In this document: piece after piece, positions 27,763 through 40,011 of the stretch
Layout of the letters: the number at the start of each line of letters is the position of its first letter
Position numbering within the stretch: position 1 is the stretch's first letter
From: Zeus faber
Taxonomy: Eukaryota; Chordata; Actinopteri; Zeiformes; Zeidae
Reading direction: 5' to 3'
NCBI GenBank assembly: GCA_960531495.1
Contig: OY482866.1
Span: 10,664,689 to 10,728,688 of the forward strand
DNA: 64,000 nt
Translations under genes and position numbers: made by a program
The notes under the pieces: generated by a model
Seen by the model: the letters and a program-made list of their open reading frames with translations, nothing else
The model's database searches: none
Told to the model about the DNA's origin: nothing

Positions 27763-28604
27763 CTGCCTAATATTGTGTTGGTCCCCCCCGTGCCCCAAAA
27801 CAGCTCTGACCCACCTAAACAATGTTTAGGTAGGTGGTACGTATCAAAGTTACATCCACATGAATGCCAGGACACAAGGTTTCCCAGCAGATCATTGCCC
27901 AGAGTATCACACTGCCTCCGCTGGCTTTCCTTCTTCCCATAGTGCATCTTGGTGCCAAACTCTTCCCCAGGTAAACGACACACACGCATCCACAGGATCT
28001 AAAAGAAAACCTGATTCATCAGACCACCTTCCTCCATGATCCAGTTCTGATGCTCACATGCGGTGCAGTGTAGGTGCTTTTGGCAGTGGACAGGGATCAG
28101 CATGGGCACTGACTGGTCTGCGGCTACGCAGCCCTATACGCAGGAAGCTGTGATGCAGCTCGATCTGACACCTTTCCATCATATCCAGGATTAACGTTTT
28201 CAACAATTTGTGCTACACTATCTCTTCTGTGGGACGGGAGGAGATGGGCTAGACTTTGCTCAATGAGCAAATTAGGTCAATGAGCCCATGGGCACCCATG
28301 ACCATGTCACCAGACCATGTCTTTCCTTGGACCACTTTTGGTAGGTACGAACCACTGTATTCTGGGAACACCCCACAAGACCTGTCGTTTTGGAGATGCT
28401 CTGACCCAGTCGTCTAGCCATCACAATTTGGCCCTTGTCAAAGTGGCTCAGATCCTTACGCTTGACCATTTTTCCTGTTTCCAACACATCAACTTCAAGA
28501 ACTGACTGTTCACTTGCTGCCTAATATATCCCACCTCTTTACAGGTGCCATAGGAACGAGATGTTAGTCGTGTCAATGGTTTTAATGCTGTGGCCGAACA
28601 GTGT
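27763..28604 (-). mobile_element. Tc1-like element (family B), internally deleted
   Basis: Minus-strand Tc1/mariner remnant. A transposase start codon at 28469 begins [20 protein letters not shown], followed by [14 protein letters not shown], the first helix-turn-helix DNA-binding part. A later piece (27989 leftward) reads RRLPGEEFGTKMHYGKK and WHSCGCNFDTYHLPKHC. This runs straight into the last residues and stop (GTNTILGR), so the segment with the later catalytic residues is deleted. The right end GGTTTTAATGCTGTGGCCGA matches the terminus of the related copy at 59593-60425. The left terminus has decayed into CA-rich sequence. It is inactive. Confidence 0.8.
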
Positions 28605-28820
28605 GTGCACACACACACACGCACGCCCGCACGCACATTGAATTTAATTGAGAGAAAGAGCGGCGCAGTACCCATTTGGAGATACATAGGTTGAAAAACA
28701 TCTAGACATTAACTGACAATGTGAGGAAAGAGAGGGAGGTATGAATAGAGAAAGGCATGGCAAAAGTAGCCATTAAAGCAGAGATCGAAAACTAGCACAG
28801 TCTGGAAAATGCAAACAGAG

Positions 28821-28859
<39 letters not shown>

Positions 28860-29369
28860 TTTTGCAGTAAACCAGTTATGGGAGAATGGGGAGTTGGGGG
28901 GGGGGGCAGAAGAGCAAAGTGAGAGGGGGCATGGGTAGTTGGAGAAAGAAAGCTGGAGGGATAGGAAATAAAGCAGGAGGTTTGATGGGAAATCATTTGG
29001 GAGGACAGTGGAGTGAAAAAGAGACCGCGAGAGACAAGAAATAGTTCTTGCGGTCATGCTCACATTTAAATTCCGAAAATTCTAAGTAAGATAAAGATAG
29101 AATGGCGTGGATATTTTTCACAAGGGCATTAGGCGAACTATGCTAACTTTAAAATATTCTCAGCATCAAAAACCAGGATCTAAAACTTATTTTCCAACCA
29201 AATTGGGCAGAAGTCTGCAAGGACTCTTTCCATCAAGGATTAATAAAAGGACTAACTCAAGGATTACTCCCCCCCCCCCCCTGCTGAAGCTAAGCAGACA
29301 CCTGGAAATATCCCAAGCCGGAGTGGTACAGTACTCTGGAAGTACGTTGTCATGCAGAAGGTGAACATT
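28605..29369. other. Intronic sequence, purine-rich
   Basis: It has a (GA)n tract at 28823-28857, GA-rich sequence to about 29040, and a C run at 29268-29281. No gene recognised. Confidence 0.45.
28823..28857. repeat. (GA)n microsatellite
   Basis: About 17 GA units. Confidence 0.96.
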
Positions 29370-30010
29370 ACAAATATTCAATATTAAGCTGCGTAAGGTT
29401 TGGAATAGACAATAGGCTTGGCTGCAACCTCAAGGAACCCCGAGGTGCGAAGAGGCGAGATGGAAAGACGTTGACCTTGAACAACGGGCAATGGAACAAT
29501 GACTCAGAAGAACCGCACTTCACGAGAATCAACCCACCCCACAAACAAAACGACCGTTGTTTGGCACACTGGAACAAAAAAACGTAAGAGCAAGTTGGAA
29601 CGCTATACGGCCCTAAATAGAGAATACACAGTCACAGAATGGCTGACCGCTACCACGGAAGAACCCTCGACCTTGTAGAGACTGAGTGGGGCCGAGCCTT
29701 CATATCCAGAGAGGACGCCGCCGTCAGACCCAGAGAACAGAGCTGCACGTCTTAACCTCCTCCTTATATCAGGACATCGGAAACAGACAGGTCACACGGA
29801 CCCAAAGGGATTTTAAGAACACTCCCAATAACAAAGAACTCCGACACCTGCCGGGAGAACTACGGGAGCGAGCTGTGGAGCTTCTTTGGATGGAAAGAGG
29901 GCATCCAGTGGAACGCGCGCGCTGGAAAACACAGCTTGCAGCATCAGCCTCTTGTGCACAGGAACAATATGCGGTGGTTGCACAAATCTTAACTTCATCT
30001 GTGTGTACAG
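29370..30010 (+). other. Unidentified, possibly decayed coding repeat
   Basis: The plus strand has protein-like stretches in shifting frames, for example NLKEPRGAKRRDGKTLTLNN near 29427-29486 and GRAFISREDAAVRPREQ near 29690-29745. A longer frame lies at 29686-30102. The composition (GC-richer, few low-complexity runs) differs from the flanks. No family could be named and no termini were found. It may be an old retroelement or a processed fragment. Confidence 0.3.
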
Positions 30011-30594
30011 TATGCATACGTTTATTTATTTGGGATGGAGTTTATATTTGTTTTAAGTTTCAACTTATTTTATACATTTTTATTTTAGGTGAGCGTTGTT
30101 GAACATGTTTGGAAAAAAAGTCTATTCTAGGTTATCTTCACTTATATATGTATTTACAAATATATATTGGTGACAACAATGTTTAATGTTTAATTTTACG
30201 TTGTATTCTTCACTTTTTGTTTTCCACGCTTTGTTCCCCATGGCAGAAAGCCCTTTCACTTCATAGGATGAGGGGGGACGGCGACAAAACACAGGCCACC
30301 AACAACTAGTAAAATAGGAGAGAAGGGAAGAGAGGATGAGCACAGCAGAAAGATGAGAGTGAAGAGGACAGATAAAGACAGCAAGCGAGAAAGAGAGAGA
30401 TAAATACCATATCTCGAGATGGAGAGAAAGTGTGAAACGGTAGAGAGGACGGCAGGAAGGAGAGCGGCTGAGGGGGAATGATAAATGAGACGGGAGGGAA
30501 GGGGCCGGAGAGGAGGATCGGCTGGAATAACCACATAAAAAAAGACAGAAATAGGAAGCCGTGACGATCCGGTCGGCAGCGGGGACATGCTATT

Positions 30595-32259
<1,665 letters not shown>

Positions 32260-32578
32260 TGTACCAGCCAGTAAATGGGAAAAACTAAAACATCTGAGCA
32301 TTGTACGCGTTAATTAACATTGGGGAAACACCTTTTTACAAAAACATTGACAATCTCCTGCTGAAACTTGAAGGAAAAACCAGGTGTTTTGTAACTTAAG
32401 CAATACTACTTGCTACTGGATGCATTTAATCTATTCTGAAAAAAAGAATTGGATTATAAAATAGCAGAGTTGAGGAATAATTGACAGTTTATTATTTCAT
32501 AATAGTAATGGGAAATCTACTTGACAAATAGAGGCAAACTTATTTTACCTTTATTTATGCAGGGTAGGTTGGTTGAGT

Positions 32579-32582
<4 letters not shown>

Positions 32583-32631
<49 letters not shown>
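32583..32631. repeat. (CA)n microsatellite
   Basis: About 24 CA units. Confidence 0.97.
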
Positions 32632-32632
<1 letters not shown>

Positions 32633-33457
32633 GTGTAGAGTTTTCCGCTCATACAATCAATCAACTCAGACTAAGCATATTAGGATGCAATGAGCCATGT
32701 GTAGATTTTCAATGCAGCGTCTTGATTCACAACCTCACAGCATTGATGAAAACACTATGTGTAAATCAGACAACAGCTCGTGAAATTAATCAAAAGACGA
32801 TTAATTGAACAAACTGAAAATTTTCAAAGTACACACCGACCCCGAAGGTCATTTCCTAAATAATATCATTAGAAGAAAATGCGAGAGCTACAGTAGAACT
32901 GTGGAAATATAAAGTGCTGACTTTTATTTGTGGTCCTGGGGAAGTTTCTTTCGGTAAAGTCTGCAGAGCACACACAAAAACGCATATAATTATAACGCTT
33001 AATGAGGCGTTTTTGTCGAGAAATACACGATTATTCGCATGCTCCGGGGGCCAGTCTCGCAAGTAGACTGTTCTTTTAAGTTAGCTCAGCAGCTGCGGAT
33101 ACTTGCTGCCAAGACAAGCAGGTTCTGGGTGTCATTTCACGAGCAATTCGCAAAATTATTAGCGCCCTGACCACGCCCTTCGCGCCCTGTGAAGTAGAAA
33201 TGAGAGAGGCGGCGTTATCAGAAAGGAGGAGTGGGGAGTCGAGTCAGTCAAAGGGACAATTCTAGAGCTTGAAATGAAAGACGGAGGTGCTGAGAGAGAG
33301 GGAGAGCGTGCTAATGAAAATGGGGAAAAAATGTCATTCCATACGGTACCGGGCTAATTTGGTTCCATAATTACTATGGCAATGAGTGACAGAGGGGTGG
33401 AGAGAGAGAACGAGGGAGAGGAAAGAGGAAGACAAAGAGGCGGGGAAATGAGAGGAT

Positions 33458-33460
<3 letters not shown>

Positions 33461-33494
<34 letters not shown>
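33461..33494. repeat. (GT)n microsatellite
   Basis: About 17 GT units. Confidence 0.96.
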
Positions 33495-33495
<1 letters not shown>

Positions 33496-33620
33496 AGGGG
33501 GAGGAGGGATGATGTTGTGCTGCTGTCAGAAATATGATGAGATTTGGGCCAGAAGATGGGAGGAGAGGCACAAGGGTGGTTGCAGACAAACAAATTGGGA
33601 AAAATATAAAAAACAAATAG

Positions 33621-33627
33621 TGTGTGT

Positions 33628-33674
<47 letters not shown>
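33621..33674. repeat. (GT)n microsatellite
   Basis: About 26 GT units with one GGG interruption near its start. Confidence 0.96.
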
Positions 33675-33675
<1 letters not shown>

Positions 33676-34867
33676 CCATGTTGCCACATTTGACTGCGTC
33701 GGTACGTCAACTGTTTGAGGTGTGTGCATCACAACGTGGATGTTCACACTCACGGCAGAGGTCTTTGATGTTAACACAGTTAACAAGGTACCTTCACTCA
33801 CTCCCTCCCCCACCCGTCTCTCTCCACCTCTGTCTTCCTCTCTACCTCCCTGCCTCACCTCATGTCCCCCCAACATCTGTCCCCCTCTCTCCCCTACGCC
33901 GGCTGCCTCTTTCACCTCCTTCTTCCACCCTGGAAAGAAGAACGCCCACGGGGAACAAACACGGCAGAGACGCAAAGTGAAAGGAGGTGGGGAGCAGAGA
34001 GAAGGAAGGTGTGCAAAGACAGACAGGCGCGGAGGAGCAATGCAGGTGGGTGTGCAAGAAAATATAGACCGGTGACTATTATCTCCAAGAGTTCAAATTT
34101 AGAGTGATGGATGGATGGCTGAGATGAAGATGGATGATTGGGGCGGGGGGAGCTGGGGGAGGGGGGCAGATGGAGGACAAGCAGCGGTAGTGGGCGGTAA
34201 TGGAGGGAGGTGGATAATTGGAGCGGGCCAGGGGTGGGTGAGCGTGAGAGTGAGCGCTAGAGACTGCAACAAACAGCAGGGTTTGTCCTCATTAGTGCAC
34301 CATTGTTGAGCGCTGTGTGTTTTTTGGGGCCGAAGTATAAACCTCTTCTGTGTCCCGACACCCGTCAAGGGAATAGCGGACAAATGCGGGTGGGGGGGTG
34401 GGGAAGGGCATGATCACTGGAGAGACAAGTGACGGGGGGGAGACGACCGTGAGCTGTAAACTACGATTAATAAAAAAAATTAATAATAATAAAAAAATAA
34501 AATAAAAAGGCAGAGAGAGATAAATGATGTCAATGCGAAGAGTGGTCGACAGCGAGGGAGAGATATCCAACCATTCGCAACAGATACAGGTGAGAAGATT
34601 TAAAGATCTCATCAGAAATGGAGGAGAGGCGAGGCCCTCCCTTGTGGGTGTGATCAGATAATAGAGCGAGACAAGGTTACCTGTCTGACACGCGCACACA
34701 GCACTCCATCACTTCTGAGGTCAATTACAACACGATTCTTATTCCTTGATTCTTAAGGTCGCGAGACTCCCTCAACACGCCTGGAAGGGCCTTAAAGCAG
34801 GAAAAAAAAAAAAAAAAAAAAAAAAGGGAACCTGCAAATAAATCCAAAATGTCTACGTAGCATTTTG

Positions 34868-34966
34868 AAACGCTGCACTATCCTCGGGACGGTATCGTAG
34901 GATTTTAAACGGTACTAATACTCTCACCGATTCGGTACTTTAACGGTACTCTTATCGGTTCTTCTT
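34868..34966. mobile_element. hAT-like fragment with GGTACT/GGTATC motifs
   Basis: CGGTATCGTAGGATTTTAAA, then GATTCGGTACTTTAACGGTA and TCTTATCGGTTC, resemble the ends of fish non-autonomous hAT elements that carry repeated GGTACC/GGTATC-type motifs. Only a fragment is present, with no termini or target duplication. Confidence 0.4.
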
Positions 34967-34967
34967 C

Positions 34968-35251
34968 TTTTTTTTTTTTTTTTTAAGAGGAAAAAACCCC
35001 CCACAAAAAAAATGCAGAGCAGAATTAAGACACTGCTTTATTTTCTCGTATAATTTGGCGCCCCACACTCACTCCACATCCGTTTAAGGCAAAAAAGGTT
35101 TTATGACATTAGCATCTCAACATGTGTCAATTAAAAAAAACAAAACAGACATCCTGGTCTTTCCAGGCTGGATTGCGGTTCCTATACAAGCTGAACCCAT
35201 TTCCGAATACGACTCAGCTAACTAGTGTCTCCAAAGTGACAATGGATGCAT

Positions 35252-35260
<9 letters not shown>
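34968..35260 (+). repeat. Dispersed or duplicated unit, copy 2
   Basis: Second copy of the unit at 23881-24188, same orientation, about 11 kb away. It ends in a (CT)n tract at 35253-35283. Confidence 0.9.
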
Positions 35261-35287
<27 letters not shown>

Positions 35288-36589
35288 GTGGGTAGTTGAC
35301 CTCTCCACGGCCCTTTCATTAATAACACATGGAGTCTCTCCTCCCAGCCCTGTGTGCAGCTGCGATTCCATGTTGATTCTGTTTGCTTCATTCATATTGC
35401 ATAGCTGGTGTTCAGAGTTTAATACAGAAATTGAGAGAAAGATGGAAAAGATGAAAAGTCCGGTAATAAAAGACAAGAGAGAGAGGGATGGCAAAAGAAG
35501 GAAGAGGGGGACAAGAACGGATTGAGAGGGCGCAGAGCGCATGAGCGAGGCTACGGAGAGGGCGAGGGACGGAGGTATGGAAGAAAGGAGGTAAAGATGG
35601 CAAACGGCGTGGAGGACGGGACAGGCAAAAGGAGGAGGCAGGGAGTCCTTGAAGTTGAGGTCACGAGCTCGACCCTCCGGCTAATCCGTCCAGCCGTCCT
35701 CATTCTGTATCCGACGACAGATTCCTTTTTCAATACATGCGTGATTGCGCTGATGTGAGCGGCTTGGATAACGCCGAGGCGTCGCCCGTCGAAGCCACAT
35801 GAGGCAGTAATGAGGTGAAGTAGCCATCCCCGGGAGAGGAATTAAGGGGCTGAAATTGAATCCAAACAAAAGTGCGGTTCCCCTTCCCGTATGTTGGGTG
35901 TGCGGCGGTCGGCAGGTTGGCGAGATGTGCGGTTGCGTGCGCGCGTCAAAATGGCATTCATTTGTCCCGCGGCGAAATCAGCGGGAGCAGAAAGTGTGAG
36001 GCAACTGCCGCCGCTCAAATTCAATCCTATCCGTCCAGTCAGAACTCACTGGGGTTTTTTCGACTGCATTTGCCACACAGAGACTGAGGACGGCACAATT
36101 TTGGAAATGAGGGTGGGAGGAGATGCAGAACTGGCGTAAAGGAGAAACTTCTGACGGGAGAGAAAGTAACAGTGGGGAAACTTTGGTACAAGTTAGATAG
36201 CCCCTATATCTTGGAAAAGTAAGAGGGAGTCGCTCTTCAGTCTCTAAGTACTACTAATAAAGAAACAGTCCTTAATATAGGTTTGTTTTTGTATTATTGT
36301 AATTATTTAATTCCCTGCGTCTGATTGAACATAATGATCATAAATGGTTGTGTTTGTGTCCCAACAGTGCCTCATTAAACAAGGAAAATCTTCAGATTAG
36401 TGAAACCGAGCCATCAAGCTCAATCAAAGATTACAGAGCGGGGTTAATGCTCCCTGTTACGTTGATGCCCCACATCACTGTTTTAGGCAATGGAGCCTCA
36501 TCGGTCCTCAGCCTCCACCTAATAAATCCAACAACTATTTTTACTCCCAGATTACAGACACTGTATGTCAATGACCTGCCATTACATTT

Positions 36590-36790
36590 TCTTTGGATAC
36601 TTTATTAATCCCTCTGGGGGAAATCAGTTCTCTGCATTCACCCATCCTGGAATCTGATGCAGAGGGTGGGCGGTGGGCTGATGCAGAGGGTGGGCGGTGG
36701 GCTGCCAGGTAGCGGCGCCCGGTGAGGAGCATTTAGAGGATTAAGTGTCTTGCTCAAGGGCACTTCAGCATGCTGCAGCCAGGGGAAACC
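36590..36790. repeat. Dispersed fish repeat fragment
   Basis: TTTATTAATCCCTCTGGGGG AAATCAG, CATTCACCCATCC, the GGCGCCCGGTGAGGAGCATT block and AAGTGTCTTGCTCAAGGGCA form a combination common in fish genomes, usually classed with LINE- or SINE-derived repeats. A related piece (TGTATTGATCCCTGGGGGGA) lies at about 61655-61690. The exact family cannot be fixed by eye. Confidence 0.55.
36656..36703. repeat. 24-bp perfect tandem duplication
   Basis: Two identical 24-base units (beginning GATGCAGAGGGTGGG) at 36656-36679 and 36680-36703, inside the dispersed repeat. Confidence 0.95.
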
Positions 36791-37987
36791 GGGCGAACCG
36801 AGCAAGTCTCATTCAAACAATTGTAACATTAAATTCTGAAATCTCTGCATTTTGCAGAAGAATAGATGTTACGGAGCATCTTTCTTAGCCCAAAAAAGAT
36901 TCACGTTCATTCCGCATCATGTCGGTCCAGAAGTGAAAGCTGTTTTTGTTAAGTGTTACATTTTTGGTATCACGTATGAAAGCTGCATTAGATTACCAAA
37001 AATAAAAAGCATGGCAACATGATTTCTAGTTCCAGGTGATGCATTCCAATTATGAATTTCACAAAGACTTAGTAAGAAAGCACACGAGCGAAACTCATGG
37101 TCCATATCAACAAGGTCAACCCTGCTTTCTCAATTCAGTTCTGATTTGTCCCCATTCTTTACCAGAAGGTTGATCCGAGCGGCAAAGGGGTTTTCGAGAG
37201 AAACCTTCAGGAATGGTGAGATAGAACATCTTAATAGGGTGAATAAGGACTTCCGAGGCGGACGGATACCGAAAGATCGACAAAAAGAAAAAAAAAAAAA
37301 AGCAAGAGTAGAAGGGCGGTTCAACACAGAGAGAGAGACAGAGAGAGAAGGAGGAGCAGCTCAACTGCACGGTGCCTCCCCTGTGTGAGTGCTGTTGCAG
37401 ATTGTTGGTGGATACAAAGATGAAATGTGTACAGAGAGCCGTCCGCAGGCAACGTCGCTCTAATTCTCCCAATCAAACACTGCAGGTTCACAAAGAGAAC
37501 AAACAAGATGGCCGAACACACATTCACCCTCAGGAATAAATGGAACACACATGCTGCATATACACGATAACCAACTCGCACCCTGCCATTTTCAAGGCTC
37601 ACAGAAAGGCCTCCCACGCTGTGTGTGTTCATATATAATTGACGCAATGTTGAAGGCCGCCATACAATCCGTGCTTTGACCACAGAGTAGTTTGTTCTAA
37701 AGCTTTGACCTTGGAACATGCACACACGGCATCTATTCCTGAATTATTTTGTTGAATCTTTTGAAGCTGTGAAATGGGTTCTCTTTCCCTTTGTCCTAGT
37801 TATGGCTTCCCCATACTTTTATTCCACTCGCCCCAGCCTTGAATCTCAATTATTTATTGCTTTTAAGATATATTTAACGTTTTAATATTTTGATTTATCG
37901 TTGAATTTAAAGATTCAATCAGCTGCAACACAGAGTTCATCAGGACGTCATACTGACCACTTATCAATAATACACGTCTTCTGGAAA

Positions 37988-38076
<89 letters not shown>

Positions 38077-38106
38077 CACACGCACACACACACACACACA
38101 CACACA
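37988..38106. repeat. (GCAC)n(CA)n compound microsatellite
   Basis: About 22 CGCA tetranucleotides run into a mixed then pure CA tract. Confidence 0.97.
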
Positions 38107-38247
38107 CGAGGCAGTGACCCTTTGAGAGACATGCGGCTTTATGATGTTCAAATAGAAAAATGAAAGAATGGCAGGGCACAGACTGCCCAGGGTGTGCCGT
38201 GTGTGTTTCTGAGAGTTGGTTCTTTTGTTATTGAATCATGGCATATA

Positions 38248-39113
38248 CGCCGTGTTTCAAATTATTATGCAAATTGGATTTAAGTGTCGTAAACATTTCA
38301 TTTTTTGTTTTTCAATTAAACTCATGGATGGTATTGTCATGTTTTGCGCGGAATCATGGGGAGAGAGCTGGTAGGCCCCTTTAGGATCCCTGAAGGTGTG
38401 AAAATGACCTCGGCAAAGTATATAGAGTTTGTGACTGACCAATTTCTTCCATGGCACAAAAAGAAGAACCGTGCCTTCCGTAGCAAAATCATCTTCATGC
38501 CTGACAATGCACCATCTCATGCTGCAAAGAATACCTCTGTGTCATTGGCTGCTATGGGCATTAAAGTAGTGAAACTCATGGTGTGGCCCCCATCCTGCCC
38601 TGACCTCAACACTATTGAGAACCTTTGGAGCATCCTCAAGCAAAAGATCTATGACGGTGGGAGGAAGTTGGCGTCAAAACAGAAGCTCTGGGAGGCTGTT
38701 CTGACATCCTGCAAAGAAATTCAAGCAGAAACTCTACAAAAACTCACAAGTTCAATGGCGGCAAGAACTGTGAGGGTGATCTCAAAGAAGGCTCCTATGT
38801 CAACATGTAACTTGTTTTTGATTGAAAAAGCATTTGATTTCAGTGAATACGACCTCCTAATGCTGCAAGTTCAACAAATGACCATTTTCAGTTCTTTACA
38901 ACCTATACAATGTTTTGAAACTCTGTTGTGCATAATAGTTTGGAACAGTGCATTTTGAGTATTTTATTTTTGAAAAAAATACCATTGGGACGTTTGTTCA
39001 ATAACATTCGACTTATACCCTAACGGTTGAAAATTATACTGACTGTCATTTGCATCGACTATTTAGGAAAATCAGAGAAAAATATCACTTGCATAATAAT
39101 TTAGAACACGGTG
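38248..39113 (+). mobile_element. Tc1/mariner element with DD37E spacing
   Basis: 866 bp flanked by TA on both sides (38246-38247 and 39114-39115), the target duplication of this superfamily. Terminal inverted repeats are CGCCGTGTTTCAAATTATTA at the left and, reversed, CACCGTGTTCTAAATTATTA at the right, with ATGCAA following in both. Only the C-terminal half of the transposase gene remains (see the pseudogene at 38344-38958), so about half of a full element is deleted. Confidence 0.92.
38344..38958 (+). pseudogene. Tc1/mariner transposase, C-terminal catalytic part
   Basis: A 204-codon frame carries the end of a DDE transposase. PDNAPSHAAKN holds the second catalytic aspartate, and CPDLNTIENLWSILKQKI holds the third acidic residue. 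Exactly 37 residues separate them, so this is DD37E and not the DD34E of most fish Tc1 elements. The helix-turn-helix N-terminal half and the first aspartate are deleted. Upstream of the frame, MDGIVM-like codons near 38323 are in another frame, showing an extra frameshift. It cannot catalyse transposition. Confidence 0.88.
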
Positions 39114-39712
39114 TACAGTATATTGCCGTGAATTTGGTCTATAGAAAAAACATGCAGTAGCTGTTACATTGTATGTGCATTAACGTAAAATGTCATTATT
39201 TTATAGCTTGCACCAGGCAGTGAGCCATCAACTGCAGGTTTTACTGTTACTCAACCCACGGTTGTTCTGTGAATGCTGCCACTAAAAATGCTTGATTTTG
39301 CGGTGGCTTTCTCAAAACTCCCATTGCGGATTTGCGTCATTTAATGGGTTTGTTTTGCAGTACAATTGCAAGTCAAAGAAAAATAAAGCTTTTCTTTTTT
39401 ATTCCAACCAATAAAGAGTCATAGAATCACTTCCTGTGAAAATATGCATTCTGCATATCACATATATTCTAGACCCAAAGAAACAAAGTTACAAAAAAGA
39501 ATATACTTTGCTTTTGCTGAGGCTCCAGTAATAAATAATAAGCCTTTAAAATAAATGTTCAATTCAACATACAGTGAGCATCAAATCAATTAAACATGGC
39601 ACAGTACTAGGCTCCATCTTCGAGGTGAAGGGGTGCGCTTCCCTTGACTTGGCCATTTAATGCTAAAAAGTTGCGATCATTTTGGAAAACCTAGCATGAC
39701 TATGCTGTTTAA
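39114..39712. other. pc intron just downstream of the exon (sense on minus)
   Basis: AT-rich, with no recognised element. Confidence 0.5.

Positions 39713-39760
<48 letters not shown>
39713..39760. repeat. (GT)n microsatellite, CA repeat in the pc transcript
   Basis: About 23 GT units on plus. In the minus-strand transcript this is a CA repeat beginning 88 bases after the splice donor of the pc exon. Intronic CA repeats are known binding sites of hnRNP L and can affect use of a nearby splice site. Confidence 0.97.
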
Positions 39761-39762
<2 letters not shown>

Positions 39763-39848
39763 ATTGAGATGCTGCATGTCTTTGCATCCCAACAGTGCAA
39801 AAGGTGAGCAGCAAACAGGCCAGAAAAGCCACAGCCCAACAGCCCTAC

Positions 39849-40011
39849 CTCTATCCTGCCGGTGTCAGGCTGGAAGCCTCTGGCGGGGTCTTCGGTGGTC
39901 ACCCTGCACTGGATGGCACAGCCGTTGACCCTGATCTTCTCCTGCCTCAGACTTAGGTCTGGCAAGCTGCGGCCCTCGCACACATGCAGCTGGGCGTGCA
40001 CCAGGTCCACA
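39849..40011 (-). CDS. pc: Pyruvate carboxylase, one internal exon (biotin carboxylase domain)
   Basis: Minus-strand exon of 163 bases. It is preceded by a strong polypyrimidine tract ending CCCCCTGGCAG and followed by the donor GAG|GTAGGG. The first base completes a split codon (GA|T, Asp expected from the family), then 54 codons run to a codon boundary. The residues include [34 protein letters not shown] and FQPDTGRIE. This is the start of the biotin carboxylase C-terminal subdomain. The TTEDPAR and FQPDTGRIE versions are those of pyruvate carboxylase rather than propionyl-CoA or methylcrotonyl-CoA carboxylase. The enzyme is mitochondrial and biotin-dependent and converts pyruvate to oxaloacetate using ATP and bicarbonate, feeding gluconeogenesis and the citric acid cycle. 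No stop or frameshift is present, so it looks functional. No neighbouring pc exon was found in the window, so both flanking introns are very large. Which fish paralogue this is cannot be decided from one exon. Confidence 0.95.

Larger units (their letters stand above)
35261..37987. other. Intronic sequence
   Basis: No gene. It includes the dispersed repeat at 36590-36790 and, around 37270-37360, an A-rich and GA-rich patch. The rest shows no recognised feature. Confidence 0.4.
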
